Shown: in pieces, positions 17,447 to 26,784 of the stretch
Layout of the letters: every line of letters starts with the position of its first letter
How positions within the stretch are numbered: the stretch's first letter is position 1
Source of the DNA: Akkermansia massiliensis
GTDB lineage: Bacteria; Verrucomicrobiota; Verrucomicrobiia; Verrucomicrobiales; Akkermansiaceae
DNA length: 64,000 bases
Direction of reading: 5' to 3'
NCBI RefSeq assembly: GCF_018847375.1
Contig: NZ_CP072036.1
Span: 744,001 to 808,000, forward strand
Notes under the pieces: generated by a model
Databases searched by the model: none
Told to the model about the DNA's origin: nothing
Seen by the model: the letters and a program-made list of their open reading frames with translations, nothing else
Position numbers and translations under genes: made by a program

Positions 17447-18652
17447 ATGAAATCCAGATCGGAAGAGTTTGAAGAGTGGGGGACGGAAGTCATCTTCGGT
17501 CGGGCCAAGGGGTTCCGCGCCTCCATGATGCGCATGGTCCTGCGCGGGGCCTCCTGGCTGTTCAGGCTGGTGGTGCTGGCGCGGCTGTACCTGTTCCACT
17601 CCAGCATCGCGAAGCAGGCCAGGCTGGGAACGCTGGTGGTCAGCGTGGGGAACATCACCGTGGGGGGCACCGGAAAGACTCCGGTGGTGGAACTGCTGGC
17701 CCGCACCCTCACCCAGCGCGGCCGCAAGGTAGCCATCCTGACCCGCGGCTACAAAAGCGCGGACCTAGACAAGCCCCAGGAGTGGAAGGACAAGGACGGC
17801 CGCCAGCCGGAAAACCTGCCCAAGATCGCCAGCGACGGGGAAACGCGCTACCTGGGCCCCCTGCATTCCGGGGACGAACCCTTCATGCTTGCCAAGAACC
17901 TGGACGGCGTGGCGGTTCTGGTGGACAAGAACCGCATCAAGTCCGGCATCTTCGCCATTGAACACCTGGGGTGCGACACCCTGCTGCTGGACGACGGCAT
18001 GCAGTACCTGAAACTGGCTCATGAACTGGACATCGTGCTGGTGGACTGCGGCGCGCCCTTCGGCACCGGGGCCATGCTCCCGCGCGGCACCCTGCGTGAG
18101 CCCAGGGGCAGCCTGGCGCGCGCCAGCTACATCGTTCTGACCAAATGCGGCGGCAAGCCCCAGGATGAGCTGATCGCCGCCATCAGGAAGTACAATCCCG
18201 TGGCGGACATCATCGTGAGCGACCACGGCCCCCGGTACCTGGAAAACGTGTTCACGGGGGAACGGCTTCCCCTGGAGGCCCTCCAGGGGAAATGGGTGGC
18301 GTGCCTCAGCGGCATCGCGCGCCCGGAAAGCTTTGAGGATTCCCTGCGCTCCCTGGGCGCCCACGTGGAAATCTGCCGCAGGTTCCCGGACCACCACTGG
18401 TTTGAACAAGCGGAATTGCAGGAGTTCTACGACCGCTGCGCGGACCGGGCCATGGACATGATCGTGACCACGGAGAAGGACGCCGTGCGGCTGGAAAAAC
18501 CGGAGGAAGACCCGGAGGTTCCCATTTACTTCCTGCGCATTGAGGTGGAGATCTACCAGGGCCGGGAGGCGTGGGAGCGCTGCGTGGACCGCATCTGCGG
18601 AATTTCAGAGCCGCGCCCGCGGGATGAATGGATGCCTTCCTCATCCTTTTGA
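17447..18652 (+). CDS. lpxK: Tetraacyldisaccharide 4'-kinase (lipid A synthesis)
   Basis: 401 aa. A hydrophobic N-terminal segment ([16 protein letters not shown]) anchors the protein to the inner membrane. The Walker A motif is GGTGKTP at residues 73-79, preceded by VSVGNITV, the hallmark of LpxK. Further on, [12 protein letters not shown] (the DDGxQ motif) and a late [10 protein letters not shown] match the family. LpxK phosphorylates the 4' position of the tetraacyldisaccharide, the sixth step of lipid A synthesis. The protein is somewhat longer than E. coli LpxK (328 aa) through inserts, including a lysine-rich one after the Walker A region. It implies that the organism makes lipid A. Confidence 0.93.
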   Translation: MKSRSEEFEEWGTEVIFGRAKGFRASMMRMVLRGASWLFRLVVLARLYLFHSSIAKQARLGTLVVSVGNITVGGTGKTPVVELLARTLTQRGRKVAILTRGYKSADLDKPQEWKDKDGRQPENLPKIASDGETRYLGPLHSGDEPFMLAKNLDGVAVLVDKNRIKSGIFAIEHLGCDTLLLDDGMQYLKLAHELDIVLVDCGAPFGTGAMLPRGTLREPRGSLARASYIVLTKCGGKPQDELIAAIRKYNPVADIIVSDHGPRYLENVFTGERLPLEALQGKWVACLSGIARPESFEDSLRSLGAHVEICRRFPDHHWFEQAELQEFYDRCADRAMDMIVTTEKDAVRLEKPEEDPEVPIYFLRIEVEIYQGREAWERCVDRICGISEPRPRDEWMPSSSF

Positions 18653-18759
18653 TATGGCTTCCGTTTCCGGAGGTTCTCCGGAAATTCACCGCTTTTATGC
18701 AGAGAAGGCCGCTTGACTTGCCCGGAAAATCGTGTGAAACAAGAGGGCAGTATTTTTCC

Positions 18760-21700
18760 ATGAAGGCATTTACCATCACCTCCATTCTGGCTGCCGCGTG
18801 CCTACTCCCGGCCCATTCGCTGGCCGAAGCCGCAGCAGAAAACAAGGCCCAGGCCGCCGCTGTCCAACCGGCGGCAGGCATTCCCAAGCAGGATCCCCGG
18901 CTTATCAAGGGAAAGCTCCCCAACGGGCTGACCTACTTCATCCGCCCGAACGCGGAGCCCAAGGGCCGGTTCAGCATCCGCCTGCGCGTCAACACGGGTT
19001 CCCTGAATGAAACGGACGACATCCAGGGCATCTCCCACTTCCTGGAACACATGGTTTTCAACGGAAGCACGCATTTCAAGCGCGGGGAAATGATTCCCGC
19101 CATGCAGAAGGAAGGCCTGGGCCTGGGCGGGGACGCGAACGCCTACACCGCCTTTGACGAAACCGTGTACATGATGGACGTGCCCAGCATAAAGGAGTCC
19201 ACCGTGAACCTGGCCTTCACCATCATGAGGGATTTTGCGGACGGAGCCCTGCTGGAGGAAAGCGCCATTGACGCGGAACGCGGCATCATCACCAGTGAAT
19301 ACAAGGCGCGGGATTCCGCCGGCTACCGGGTCATGAAGGAGGTCTTCTCCATCATGCTTGACGGCACCAGGATTCCCGACCGCTACCCCATCGGCACGCT
19401 GGAAGTAATCCGTACCGCGCCGCGGGAAAAATTTGTAAACTACTATCAGACCCATTACGTCCCCAGCCAGATGCAGCTCGTCATCGCCGGGGACATCACG
19501 CCGGAACAGGGCAAGGCCTGGGTGGAAAAATACTTCGGCTCCATGAAGAAGGACAATTACTCCTTCCAGACGGACCGGGGCGCGCTCAAGACGGCCACGG
19601 AAACCACCGCCCACTGGATCACCAACAAGGAGGCCACCAGCACGGAAGTCAGTGTCAACATCGCCCGTCCCTACGTGAAGAAGCCGGACACGGTCGCCAA
19701 CCGCAACGAGGACATTCCCCTCAACGTGGCTTACGCCATGCTGAACCGCCGTCTGGAAAAGATGGCGAAGAATGCGGACTGCCCCTTCATTTCCGCGGAA
19801 GGCGGACGCATGGACGTGATGGAAGCGGCGCAAGTGGACGCCATCCAGACCCAGGCGGACTACAAGAACTGGAAGCCGGCCCTGACCGCCATTGAACAGG
19901 AGCTGCGCCGGGCCATCGAATTCGGCTTCAACAAGGAGGAACTGGCGGAAGCCCGCAGCAACATCACTGCCGCCGCGGAAAACGCCATCAAATCCTGGCC
20001 CACCGTCAAGTCGGAAGACGTGGCCTCCGCCATCGCCCAGAGCGCCGCGCAGGACAAGGTCTTCACCACGCCGCAGGAAGACTGGGCCATCTCCAGGGAA
20101 GTCGTGGAAAACCTGACGCCCGAACAATGCCAGGCCGCTCTGAAGGAAGCCTGGACCGGAGCCTTCCCCCGCGTGATCGTCACCTCCAACAAGGAAAACG
20201 CCCAGGGAAGCGCTGAAATCATGAAGACGTACCAGGACGCCCGGGCCTCCAAGGTGGAGCCCTACCAGGCGGACAGCCGGAAGGACTTCTCCTACAAATT
20301 CGGGGAACCCGGCAAGGTGGCGGCCCGCGCGGAAGCCGCTGACCTGGGAGTCACCCAGCTCACCCTTTCCAACGGCGTGCGCGTCAACCTGAAGCCCACG
20401 GAGTTCGACAAGGATTCCATCAACATCACCTTTGCCGTGGACGGCGGGGAACTGAGCAGGCCGGAAAAAGCCTCCGGGCTGGAACTCTTTGCGGGCGCCG
20501 TGATGAACGGCGGCGGCTTGAAGGACCACTCCAACGACGAACTGGCCGCCATCATGGCAGGCAAGAAAGTCGGCGTGGGCTTCTCCATGACGGACCGCTC
20601 CTTCCTGCTCTCCGGAAATACCAGCAAGGAAGACCTGGAAACGCAGCTCCAGCTCCAGACGGCCTACCTGATGTACCCCGGCTACCGCCAGGACGGCGTC
20701 ACCCTGCTCCGCCGCGCCATCCCCATGCTTTACAACAAGCTGAACCATGAGGTTCAGGGAGCCATGAAGATGCAGGTGCCCGCCATCCTGTACAAGAACA
20801 ATCCCCGCTTCACCTTCCCCGCGCAGGAACAACTGGCTTCCTATGAGGTCAAGGACGTGCAGGACTGGGTGGACGCCCCCCTGAAGAACAATTACATGGA
20901 AGTGACCGTCACGGGGGACTTCAAGACGGAAGACATCATTCCCCTGCTGGAACGCACCGTAGGCGCGGTGCCCAAACGTGCGGACGCCCCTGCGAAGCTG
21001 GATGAAAAACTGCGCCACCCTGCCATGGCGGACTTCAACTTCTCCAAGGACCTGACCTATGATTCCTCCATTGACAAGACGCTGGTCTGCCTCTTCTGGA
21101 AAACGCCCGGCGGAGAAGACAAGAAGCTGGCCCGCAGGCTGAACATGCTCAAGGCCGTCTTCTATGACCGCGTGTTCAAGGGCCTGCGCGAAGACATGGG
21201 GGAAACCTACTCCCCCTCCACCGGGCTCAACATCAGTGAAACCTACCCGGACGACGGCTACATCATCACCCTCAGCTCCGGCGTGATGCGCAACAAGGAT
21301 GCCGTGCGGAATGCGATTGCCAGGATTGCGGACGACCTCGGCAAGGGGAACGTCACCCAGGAGGAACTGGACCGCGCCCGCAACCCCATTCTCAACTCCA
21401 TGGACCGCGCCCAGCGCGACAACGGCTACTGGACCTCCGTGCTGAGGGATTCCCAGGCCAAACCGGAACGGCTGGCCCAGCAGAGGGAAAGCATTCCGGA
21501 CGTGAAAGCCATCACCGTGGAAGAGGTCAACAAGCTTGCCAAAGACATCTTCGGCAAGGGAGAACATCTCAACCTGAACATCCTGCCGGACCATCCGGCC
21601 GCGGAAGCTCCGCCTGCTGAAAAGCAGGCGGATAAACCCGATGCCACCCAGGCCGCCGTCTCCACGGCGGCTTTTTGCATTCACGCCACTGCCGTGAAAA

Positions 21701-23190
21701 CCATAAAAAAAGACTCCGGCAAGAATGACTACGCCATCATCATCTCCGAGGAAACCGCCGCCATGCCGGAATGGAAGGCCGTGGCGGACAAGCTGGCTGA
21801 AAAGCACGGAGGCTCCATCGTCACCGTGAAGGACTCCATGTTCGCCAAGCTGGACACGCTCAAGAAAATGGCCCCCCGCTTCATGGCCGTGGTCGCGCGC
21901 CCGGAGGAAATAGACCGGGTGCTGGTCAATGACCTCCACCGCCTGACCCGCCGCCTGGACGACGACCCGTACGGGGACTGCATCTGGGGCATCGTCACGG
22001 GCTACACCCCGCAGGACGCCATGAGGATAGCCTCTGAAACGCAGCCGCTCGTGATCAGCCGCTCCATGGGAACCACCAACGTGGACGCCTCCCGTTTCAC
22101 CGACAGCATGAGCATCACGGACTGGCAGCCCTTCCAGTACCTGGAACAGCACAATTCCAAGGGCAAGGTAACGCCCGCTTTTTACGTAAAGGGCCTGAAG
22201 GAACAGGACCGCGGGGATGAAACCACGCTGGGCGTGACGCCCAAGCTCGTGGAATACTGGGAACTTTACGCTCCCCAGCTCTTTGTGACGGCCTCCCACG
22301 CCACCCAGTTCAATCTGGAAATGCCTTTCGGCAAGGGGATCATCGTCTCCGGCAACAACCGGTTCCACGTGCTGGACAAAAAGCAGTTCAAGGAATTCAC
22401 CACCTTCCTGCGCGGTGCGATCTTCAACGGGAAGGAGGACGACCTGCTCTCCTTCCTTGAGAGAATCAAGGCTCCGGAGATTGAAATCAAGCCGGTTCCT
22501 GCTGTCTGGGTAGCCGCGGGGAACTGCCTGGTAGGGGACACTAAAAAAACGAAGAATTCCATGGCCGTCACCGCCCTGAGCCACTACGGCTTCAACCAGC
22601 TGGTGGGCTACACCGTCCCCTCCTGGTACGGCAAGGGCGGCTGGGGAACGCTGGGACTCCTGTTCAGCAACCATGACGCCTCCAGCCTGGCGGAAGCCTG
22701 GTACCTGAACAACCAGTTCATTCTGGACGAAACCATGACCCGCTTCCCCAAGCTCATGAACGTCAACTTTAACGCGCCGGACATCAACGGCATCAAGGAC
22801 GACCCGGACTTTGCCAAGGGCATGAACTCCGCCGGCTACGGCATGGGCAAGGACCAGATGGGCCTCATCCATGACCGGGATACCGTGGCTTTTTACGGGG
22901 ATCCCGCCTGGACGGCGCGCCTGGACGAATCCCGCGCTCCGTCCCCGTGGCATATTGAGTGGAACGACCCCGCGGACGCCGCCAAGGGCTTCACCGTCAC
23001 GGCCAACAAGGACGCCAAGGCGCGCCTGGGCGTCTGGTTCCCCAACAGGATCACCGCTAAAAAGGCCACCGTCACCATTGGAGAAACCGCCACTCCCGTG
23101 GAGAAGGCCGGCCTGCTGACCAACGACTTCCTCCTGCTCCGGGAACTGGAGCTCAAGAAGGGGGAAAAAGCCGTGGTGGAAATGAAATAG
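18760..23190 (+). CDS. Very large secreted M16 zinc protease with an extra C-terminal region
   Basis: 1476 aa from ATG 18760, chosen because a signal peptide (MKAFTITSILAAACLLPAHSLA) starts there and GAGGG lies upstream. The active M16 domain has H93-F-L-E96-H97 and third zinc ligand E173 (HxxEH...E, inverted zincin). A second M16 domain follows; a third region, about 660-930, continues the PqqL/pitrilysin-like architecture (NMLKAVFYDRVFKGLREDMG). Beyond residue 960 lies a separate ~500-aa region that is not M16. It contains TASHATQF with H1180 and VWVAAGNCL with C1256, an arrangement reminiscent of clan CD (C25-like) cysteine peptidases; this is inference. M16 proteases cut peptides; this one would act in the periplasm or be anchored outside. 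It is followed closely by the nfeD-flotillin genes. Confidence 0.88.
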   Translation: MKAFTITSILAAACLLPAHSLAEAAAENKAQAAAVQPAAGIPKQDPRLIKGKLPNGLTYFIRPNAEPKGRFSIRLRVNTGSLNETDDIQGISHFLEHMVFNGSTHFKRGEMIPAMQKEGLGLGGDANAYTAFDETVYMMDVPSIKESTVNLAFTIMRDFADGALLEESAIDAERGIITSEYKARDSAGYRVMKEVFSIMLDGTRIPDRYPIGTLEVIRTAPREKFVNYYQTHYVPSQMQLVIAGDITPEQGKAWVEKYFGSMKKDNYSFQTDRGALKTATETTAHWITNKEATSTEVSVNIARPYVKKPDTVANRNEDIPLNVAYAMLNRRLEKMAKNADCPFISAEGGRMDVMEAAQVDAIQTQADYKNWKPALTAIEQELRRAIEFGFNKEELAEARSNITAAAENAIKSWPTVKSEDVASAIAQSAAQDKVFTTPQEDWAISREVVENLTPEQCQAALKEAWTGAFPRVIVTSNKENAQGSAEIMKTYQDARASKVEPYQADSRKDFSYKFGEPGKVAARAEAADLGVTQLTLSNGVRVNLKPTEFDKDSINITFAVDGGELSRPEKASGLELFAGAVMNGGGLKDHSNDELAAIMAGKKVGVGFSMTDRSFLLSGNTSKEDLETQLQLQTAYLMYPGYRQDGVTLLRRAIPMLYNKLNHEVQGAMKMQVPAILYKNNPRFTFPAQEQLASYEVKDVQDWVDAPLKNNYMEVTVTGDFKTEDIIPLLERTVGAVPKRADAPAKLDEKLRHPAMADFNFSKDLTYDSSIDKTLVCLFWKTPGGEDKKLARRLNMLKAVFYDRVFKGLREDMGETYSPSTGLNISETYPDDGYIITLSSGVMRNKDAVRNAIARIADDLGKGNVTQEELDRARNPILNSMDRAQRDNGYWTSVLRDSQAKPERLAQQRESIPDVKAITVEEVNKLAKDIFGKGEHLNLNILPDHPAAEAPPAEKQADKPDATQAAVSTAAFCIHATAVKTIKKDSGKNDYAIIISEETAAMPEWKAVADKLAEKHGGSIVTVKDSMFAKLDTLKKMAPRFMAVVARPEEIDRVLVNDLHRLTRRLDDDPYGDCIWGIVTGYTPQDAMRIASETQPLVISRSMGTTNVDASRFTDSMSITDWQPFQYLEQHNSKGKVTPAFYVKGLKEQDRGDETTLGVTPKLVEYWELYAPQLFVTASHATQFNLEMPFGKGIIVSGNNRFHVLDKKQFKEFTTFLRGAIFNGKEDDLLSFLERIKAPEIEIKPVPAVWVAAGNCLVGDTKKTKNSMAVTALSHYGFNQLVGYTVPSWYGKGGWGTLGLLFSNHDASSLAEAWYLNNQFILDETMTRFPKLMNVNFNAPDINGIKDDPDFAKGMNSAGYGMGKDQMGLIHDRDTVAFYGDPAWTARLDESRAPSPWHIEWNDPADAAKGFTVTANKDAKARLGVWFPNRITAKKATVTIGETATPVEKAGLLTNDFLLLRELELKKGEKAVVEMK

Positions 23191-23271
23191 GCCGGAATAT
23201 CCGGCCGCCGTTCCTTTTTCCATAGACAAGCGGGCTCCAAACATGGATACTCCCGGCAATCAATCTACCCT

Positions 23272-23805
23272 ATGACTGATTACTCCATTTTCTTCATCAT
23301 CGCCGTGGCCGCGACGGGCGTGGGAGCGCTTCTGTTTCTCCTGTCCCTGTTCGGGCTGGGGGAACATGACCTGGACTTTGACGCGGACGCCGGCGGCGCG
23401 GACGTGGGCCTGCTGTCCATTAAATCCGGCATCGGCTTCTTCCTGGGCTTCGGCTGGGGCGGCGTGCTCGCCCAGGGCCTGGGCTGGGGAATGGCCGCCT
23501 CCCTGGCATCGGCCTTCTTCACCGGCGTGCTGATGTTCCTGATCATCGGCCTTTCCATGCGCTTCATCATGAGCCTCAAATCAGACGGCACCCTGAACTA
23601 TGAAACCCTCAAGGGCATGCACGGCACCGTTTACATCAGCATTCCCGGCAGGCTTGAACGCGGCGGACAGGTGACGATCGCCCATCCCAGCCAGCTTCTG
23701 TACCTCCCCGCCGTTCAGGAAGGGGAGGAATCCCTGCCCGCAGGAACCCCGGTGGAAGTAGTCGCCGTCACGGCAGGCGTCGTCACCGTCAAACCTCTTC
23801 ATTAA
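23272..23805 (+). CDS. NfeD-like membrane protein
   Basis: 177 aa. Three hydrophobic helices (about residues 7-28, 50-68 and 76-97) are followed by a beta-rich soluble tail, residues 110-177 (LKGMHGTVYISIPGRL ... GTPVEVVAVTAGVVTVKPL), matching the OB-fold of short NfeD proteins (YuaF/YqiJ type). NfeD proteins partner with flotillin or stomatin in membrane microdomains, and the flotillin gene follows 34 bases later. This linkage supports the assignment. Confidence 0.85.
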   Translation: MTDYSIFFIIAVAATGVGALLFLLSLFGLGEHDLDFDADAGGADVGLLSIKSGIGFFLGFGWGGVLAQGLGWGMAASLASAFFTGVLMFLIIGLSMRFIMSLKSDGTLNYETLKGMHGTVYISIPGRLERGGQVTIAHPSQLLYLPAVQEGEESLPAGTPVEVVAVTAGVVTVKPLH

Positions 23806-23839
23806 CCAATAAACCCAACCATACACCCCATCCAATACC

Positions 23840-25342
23840 ATGGACCAAATCATCCCTATCGCCATTCTGGTTCTCTTCATCATCCTGACGGCCTCCTGGC
23901 TGTTCAGCCGCTACCGCATGTGCCCGCCGGACAAAATCCTCATCGTCTTCGGCAAGGTGGGCACGGGCCAGCCCGCCAAATGCTACCACGGCGGTTCCAC
24001 CTTCGTGCTTCCGGTCCTCCAGTCCTACAGCTACCTGGACCTGAACCCCATCAACATTGACGTGCCCCTCCAGGGCGCCCTCTCCTCCCAGAACATCCGC
24101 GTGGACGTCCCCTCCTCCTTCATCGTGGGCATCTCCACCCTGCCGGAAATCATGCAGAACGCCGCCGCACGCCTGCTGGGCCGCTCCCGGGAGGAAATCC
24201 GCAACCTGGCTGCGGAAATCATCATGGGCCAGATGCGCGTGGTGATCGCCTCCATGACCATTGAGGAAATCAACTCCGACCGCGAAAAACTCATCAAGGG
24301 CATTACGGAAGGCGTGGACGTGGAGCTGCACAAGGTGGGCCTCCACCTCATTAACGCCAATATCACGGACATTCAGGACGCCTCCGGCTACATCAGCGCC
24401 CTGGGCAAGGAAGCAGCCGCGCGCGCCATCAATGACGCCACCATCAAGGTGGCGGAAGAAACGCGCCGCGGGGAAATCGGCAAGGCGGAAGCGGAAAAGG
24501 ACCAGACCGTCCAGGTGGCGAACGCCCGCGCCATTGCCATTGAGGGCCAGAACGAAGCCCAGATCAAGATTGCGGAATCCGCCGCCAAGCTGCAAGTGAA
24601 GCAGGCGGAAGCCAAGAAGCTGGCGGAAGTGGCCCAGAAGGTGCAGGAAGCCAAGACCCTGGAAGAAGCCTACGAGGCGGAAAAGGAAGCGGAAATAAAG
24701 CGCGCCGAACGCGAACGCGCCACGCAGGAGGCCAACATCCTGGTGACGGCCCGCATTGAAAAGAGCCAGCGCGAAGTGCAGGCCCAGGCCACGGCGGAAG
24801 TGCTCAAGCTGGAACAGGAAGGCAAGGCGCAGGCCCTGCTCATCCAGCGCAGGGCGGAAGCGGAAGCCATCCGGCAACTGGCGGAAGGCGAAGCCCAGGC
24901 CACCCTTCTGAAGAAAAAGGCGGAAGGGGAAGGCATGGAAATGGTGGGCCGCGGTGAAGCCGCCGCCATTGAAGCCGTACTGGAAGGCAAGGCCCGCGGC
25001 TTCCAGCAGATCGTACAGGCGGCAGGCTCGTCCGACGCCGCTTCCAGCCTCCTGATTACCGAACAGCTCACCAAGATCGTGGAACTCCAGTCCGGCGCCA
25101 TCAAGGGCCTGAAATTTGACAAGGTAGTCGTCATGGGCAACGGAGGGGATTCCTCCGTGGGCGGATTCGTGCAGAATCTGGTGAAAGACACCCTGCCTCT
25201 CCACGAGCTCGGCAAGAGCGTGGGGCTGGAACTGCCCTCCTTCCTGGGAAAATCCACGGAAGAGAAAAAGGCCCCTGCCGCAGCCGCTCCCGCAGCCGCC
25301 ACCCAGGCGGCCACGACTGCAACCACCGTTAAACTGAACTGA
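23840..25342 (+). CDS. Flotillin (SPFH domain protein)
   Basis: 500 aa. An N-terminal membrane helix (IIPIAILVLFIILTASWLF) is followed by the SPFH/PHB domain (residues 30-190, including QNIRVDVPSSFIVGI and AEIIMGQMRVVIASMTIEEI). A long Ala/Glu/Lys-rich coiled coil (about 200-370) gives oligomerisation, and the C-terminal region (LLITEQLTKIVELQSG) is typical of YuaG/YqiK flotillins. The tail is an Ala-rich low-complexity segment. Flotillins organise detergent-resistant membrane domains and scaffold secretion and signalling proteins. No Shine-Dalgarno is seen. It forms a tight cluster with nfeD upstream and the DUF4126 gene 7 bases downstream. Confidence 0.93.
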   Translation: MDQIIPIAILVLFIILTASWLFSRYRMCPPDKILIVFGKVGTGQPAKCYHGGSTFVLPVLQSYSYLDLNPINIDVPLQGALSSQNIRVDVPSSFIVGISTLPEIMQNAAARLLGRSREEIRNLAAEIIMGQMRVVIASMTIEEINSDREKLIKGITEGVDVELHKVGLHLINANITDIQDASGYISALGKEAAARAINDATIKVAEETRRGEIGKAEAEKDQTVQVANARAIAIEGQNEAQIKIAESAAKLQVKQAEAKKLAEVAQKVQEAKTLEEAYEAEKEAEIKRAERERATQEANILVTARIEKSQREVQAQATAEVLKLEQEGKAQALLIQRRAEAEAIRQLAEGEAQATLLKKKAEGEGMEMVGRGEAAAIEAVLEGKARGFQQIVQAAGSSDAASSLLITEQLTKIVELQSGAIKGLKFDKVVVMGNGGDSSVGGFVQNLVKDTLPLHELGKSVGLELPSFLGKSTEEKKAPAAAAPAAATQAATTATTVKLN

Positions 25343-25349
25343 TCCGCAG

Positions 25350-25946
25350 ATGAATATGGAAGCCGTCATGGGCGTTTTGCTCGGCATCGGGCTGGGAGCG
25401 GCCTGCGGCTTCCGCATCTTTGTGCCTCTGCTGGTAGCCGCCATCGCCATCCGGGGAGGCTTCCTGACGGTGACGCCGGAATTCGCATGGCTGGGCGGCA
25501 CGGCCGCGCTGGTCACCCTCTCCGTAGCCACGCTGCTGGAAATAGCGGCGTACTACATCCCGGTCATCGACCACACGCTGGACGTGCTGGGAGCTCCCGC
25601 CGCCATCGTTGCGGGAACCATCCTGGCCGCCGGCTTCATCGGCAGCATGGACCCCATGCTTAAATGGGGGCTGGCCGCCATTGCCGGAGGCGGAGCGGCA
25701 GGCATCATCCACGGAGGCATGGCCGCCATCCGGGGAGCGGCCTCCGCCGCTACGGGCGGACTGGGCAACTCCGTCGTCACCACGGCGGAAACGGCTTCCG
25801 CCTCTATCGTCGCCGTGCTGGCCTGCGTTCTTCCCGTCGCGGCCGTTCTGCTGGCCGCCGCGGCCATTTACTTCCTGGTCCGCACGGGGCTGGCGCTGAA
25901 AAGGAAACTGCGCCGTTCTCCAGGCGGTCCGGAGGGAGAAATCTAG
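25350..25946 (+). CDS. DUF4126-family membrane protein
   Basis: 198 aa, highly hydrophobic with about five membrane helices rich in Ala and Gly. The start MEAVMGVLLGIGLGAACGFRIFVPLL and the motif YYIPVIDHTLDVLGAPAA match the DUF4126 family, whose function is not known. It begins 7 bases after flotillin and is thus likely co-transcribed; whether it contributes to microdomain function is inference from position only. A short charged C-terminal tail (RKLRRSPGGPEGEI) is predicted cytoplasmic. Confidence 0.82.
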   Translation: MNMEAVMGVLLGIGLGAACGFRIFVPLLVAAIAIRGGFLTVTPEFAWLGGTAALVTLSVATLLEIAAYYIPVIDHTLDVLGAPAAIVAGTILAAGFIGSMDPMLKWGLAAIAGGGAAGIIHGGMAAIRGAASAATGGLGNSVVTTAETASASIVAVLACVLPVAAVLLAAAAIYFLVRTGLALKRKLRRSPGGPEGEI

Positions 25947-26213
25947 CCAAGGGGAAAAAACCCCCTTCTCCCGGCAGCCGTCCACGCAGCGATTCCCCCG
26001 TGAATGAAGGCCCCGCGGCCTTCATCAATAACCCGCCGCCAGGTCCCCGGCGAAGATTTTTTACATAACTTCCGAATCCGGGCTCGGCACAGCCACTTTC
26101 TTCCCCGCCGGAAAGCCCCATGCCCGGAAAAAGAGGCGTTCCGGCAAGCATTCGGCTCATTGACAAGGAACCGGAAGCAGGGTAGGATGCGGCTTTCAAC
26201 CTCTCTTCCACCG

Positions 26214-26360
26214 ATGAATACCAAACTCGCCCTTCTGACGCTCGCCGCCGCCCTCGGCCTTGCCTCCTGCAACACCATCAGCGGAATCGGAAAAGACGTG
26301 GAAGCCATGGGCAGCAAAATTGACAACGCCTCCCAGGCCACCAGGGAGTCCATGCAGTAA
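26214..26360 (+). CDS. Entericidin-like small lipoprotein
   Basis: 48 aa. The signal peptide ends in the lipobox LASC (Cys at residue 19), followed by NTISGIGKDVEAMGSKI, the conserved entericidin A/B core (N-T-x-x-G-x-G-x-D). These lipoproteins sit in the outer or inner membrane and in E. coli are linked to a lysis/antidote pair. The start ATG at 26214 is the only one giving a signal peptide. A close relative is encoded on the other strand at 27875-28018 (shared GVGKDVEAVGS / GIGKDVEAMGS), so the two flank the PEP-CTERM gene. Confidence 0.82.
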   Translation: MNTKLALLTLAAALGLASCNTISGIGKDVEAMGSKIDNASQATRESMQ

Positions 26361-26391
26361 AGCGGAAGAAGCATCCGGCCACCAGCCTGGA

Positions 26392-26415
26392 GCCTCTTTT
26401 TAATTCAAAAGAGGC
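26392..26415 (+). terminator. Hairpin after the entericidin-like gene
   Basis: A 9-bp stem, GCCTCTTTT and AAAAGAGGC around TAATTC, begins 32 bases after the stop codon. It lacks a T-run after the stem, so termination efficiency is uncertain. Confidence 0.4.
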
Positions 26416-26480
26416 AAAGATTTAAAGTTTCCCCCATCGTTTCATGGATGGCGGTTCCCCATGGAGTGCTCTGCCGCCCG

Positions 26481-26495
26481 CGGATTACAAATCCG
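26481..26495. promoter_or_regulatory. Palindrome CGGATTACAAATCCG, candidate operator or inverted-repeat end
   Basis: Dyad CGGATT-ACA-AATCCG. Read on the minus strand it is identical over 15 bases to the plus-strand sequence at 26763-26777. It lies 341 bases upstream of the PEP-CTERM start codon. Confidence 0.5.
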
Positions 26496-26755
26496 TTACA
26501 GATTAACATGGAATGGTCCCGATGCCTTATGAAGCGCCGCAAGTCCTTGGGTCATCCGTATTCAACCCGAGCGGCAGCGAATCCTTTTCCCTGAAAATCA
26601 GTGCGTCCTAGCAGGACACGTATATTTCAACGGCCGCAAAGGCTTGCGGCGTTCCAGGGGCCGGCTTCCTCATTCCGGAAGGCTTCCTACACGGAAACGG
26701 TCTCCCATAGTGCAACGGTCAGGCAGCATAAGTTCCTTGATATGAAAATCGGCCC

Positions 26756-26784
26756 TTGACCCCGGATTTGTAATCCGGCATATT
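26756..26784 (+). promoter_or_regulatory. Candidate sigma-70-type promoter with a palindrome filling the spacer
   Basis: TTGACC (-35) at 26756-26761 and CATATT (-10) at 26779-26784 are separated by exactly 17 bases, and those 17 bases are the palindrome CCGGATT-TGT-AATCCGG. A repressor bound there would block RNA polymerase. The start codon of the PEP-CTERM gene lies 52 bases downstream. Seen: the boxes and dyad; inferred: function. Confidence 0.55.

Noticed and set aside
18802-23259. A 1485-aa open frame on the minus strand, opposite the M16 protease
   Set aside because: Rich in His/Val/Gly/Phe as expected for a shadow of GC-rich coding sequence; the plus strand carries the clear HxxEH protease.
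26762-26778. CCGGATTTGTAATCCGG considered as a remnant tRNA anticodon arm
   Set aside because: No acceptor, D or T arm around it, and the same dyad recurs upstream of another gene next to a TTGAC box.
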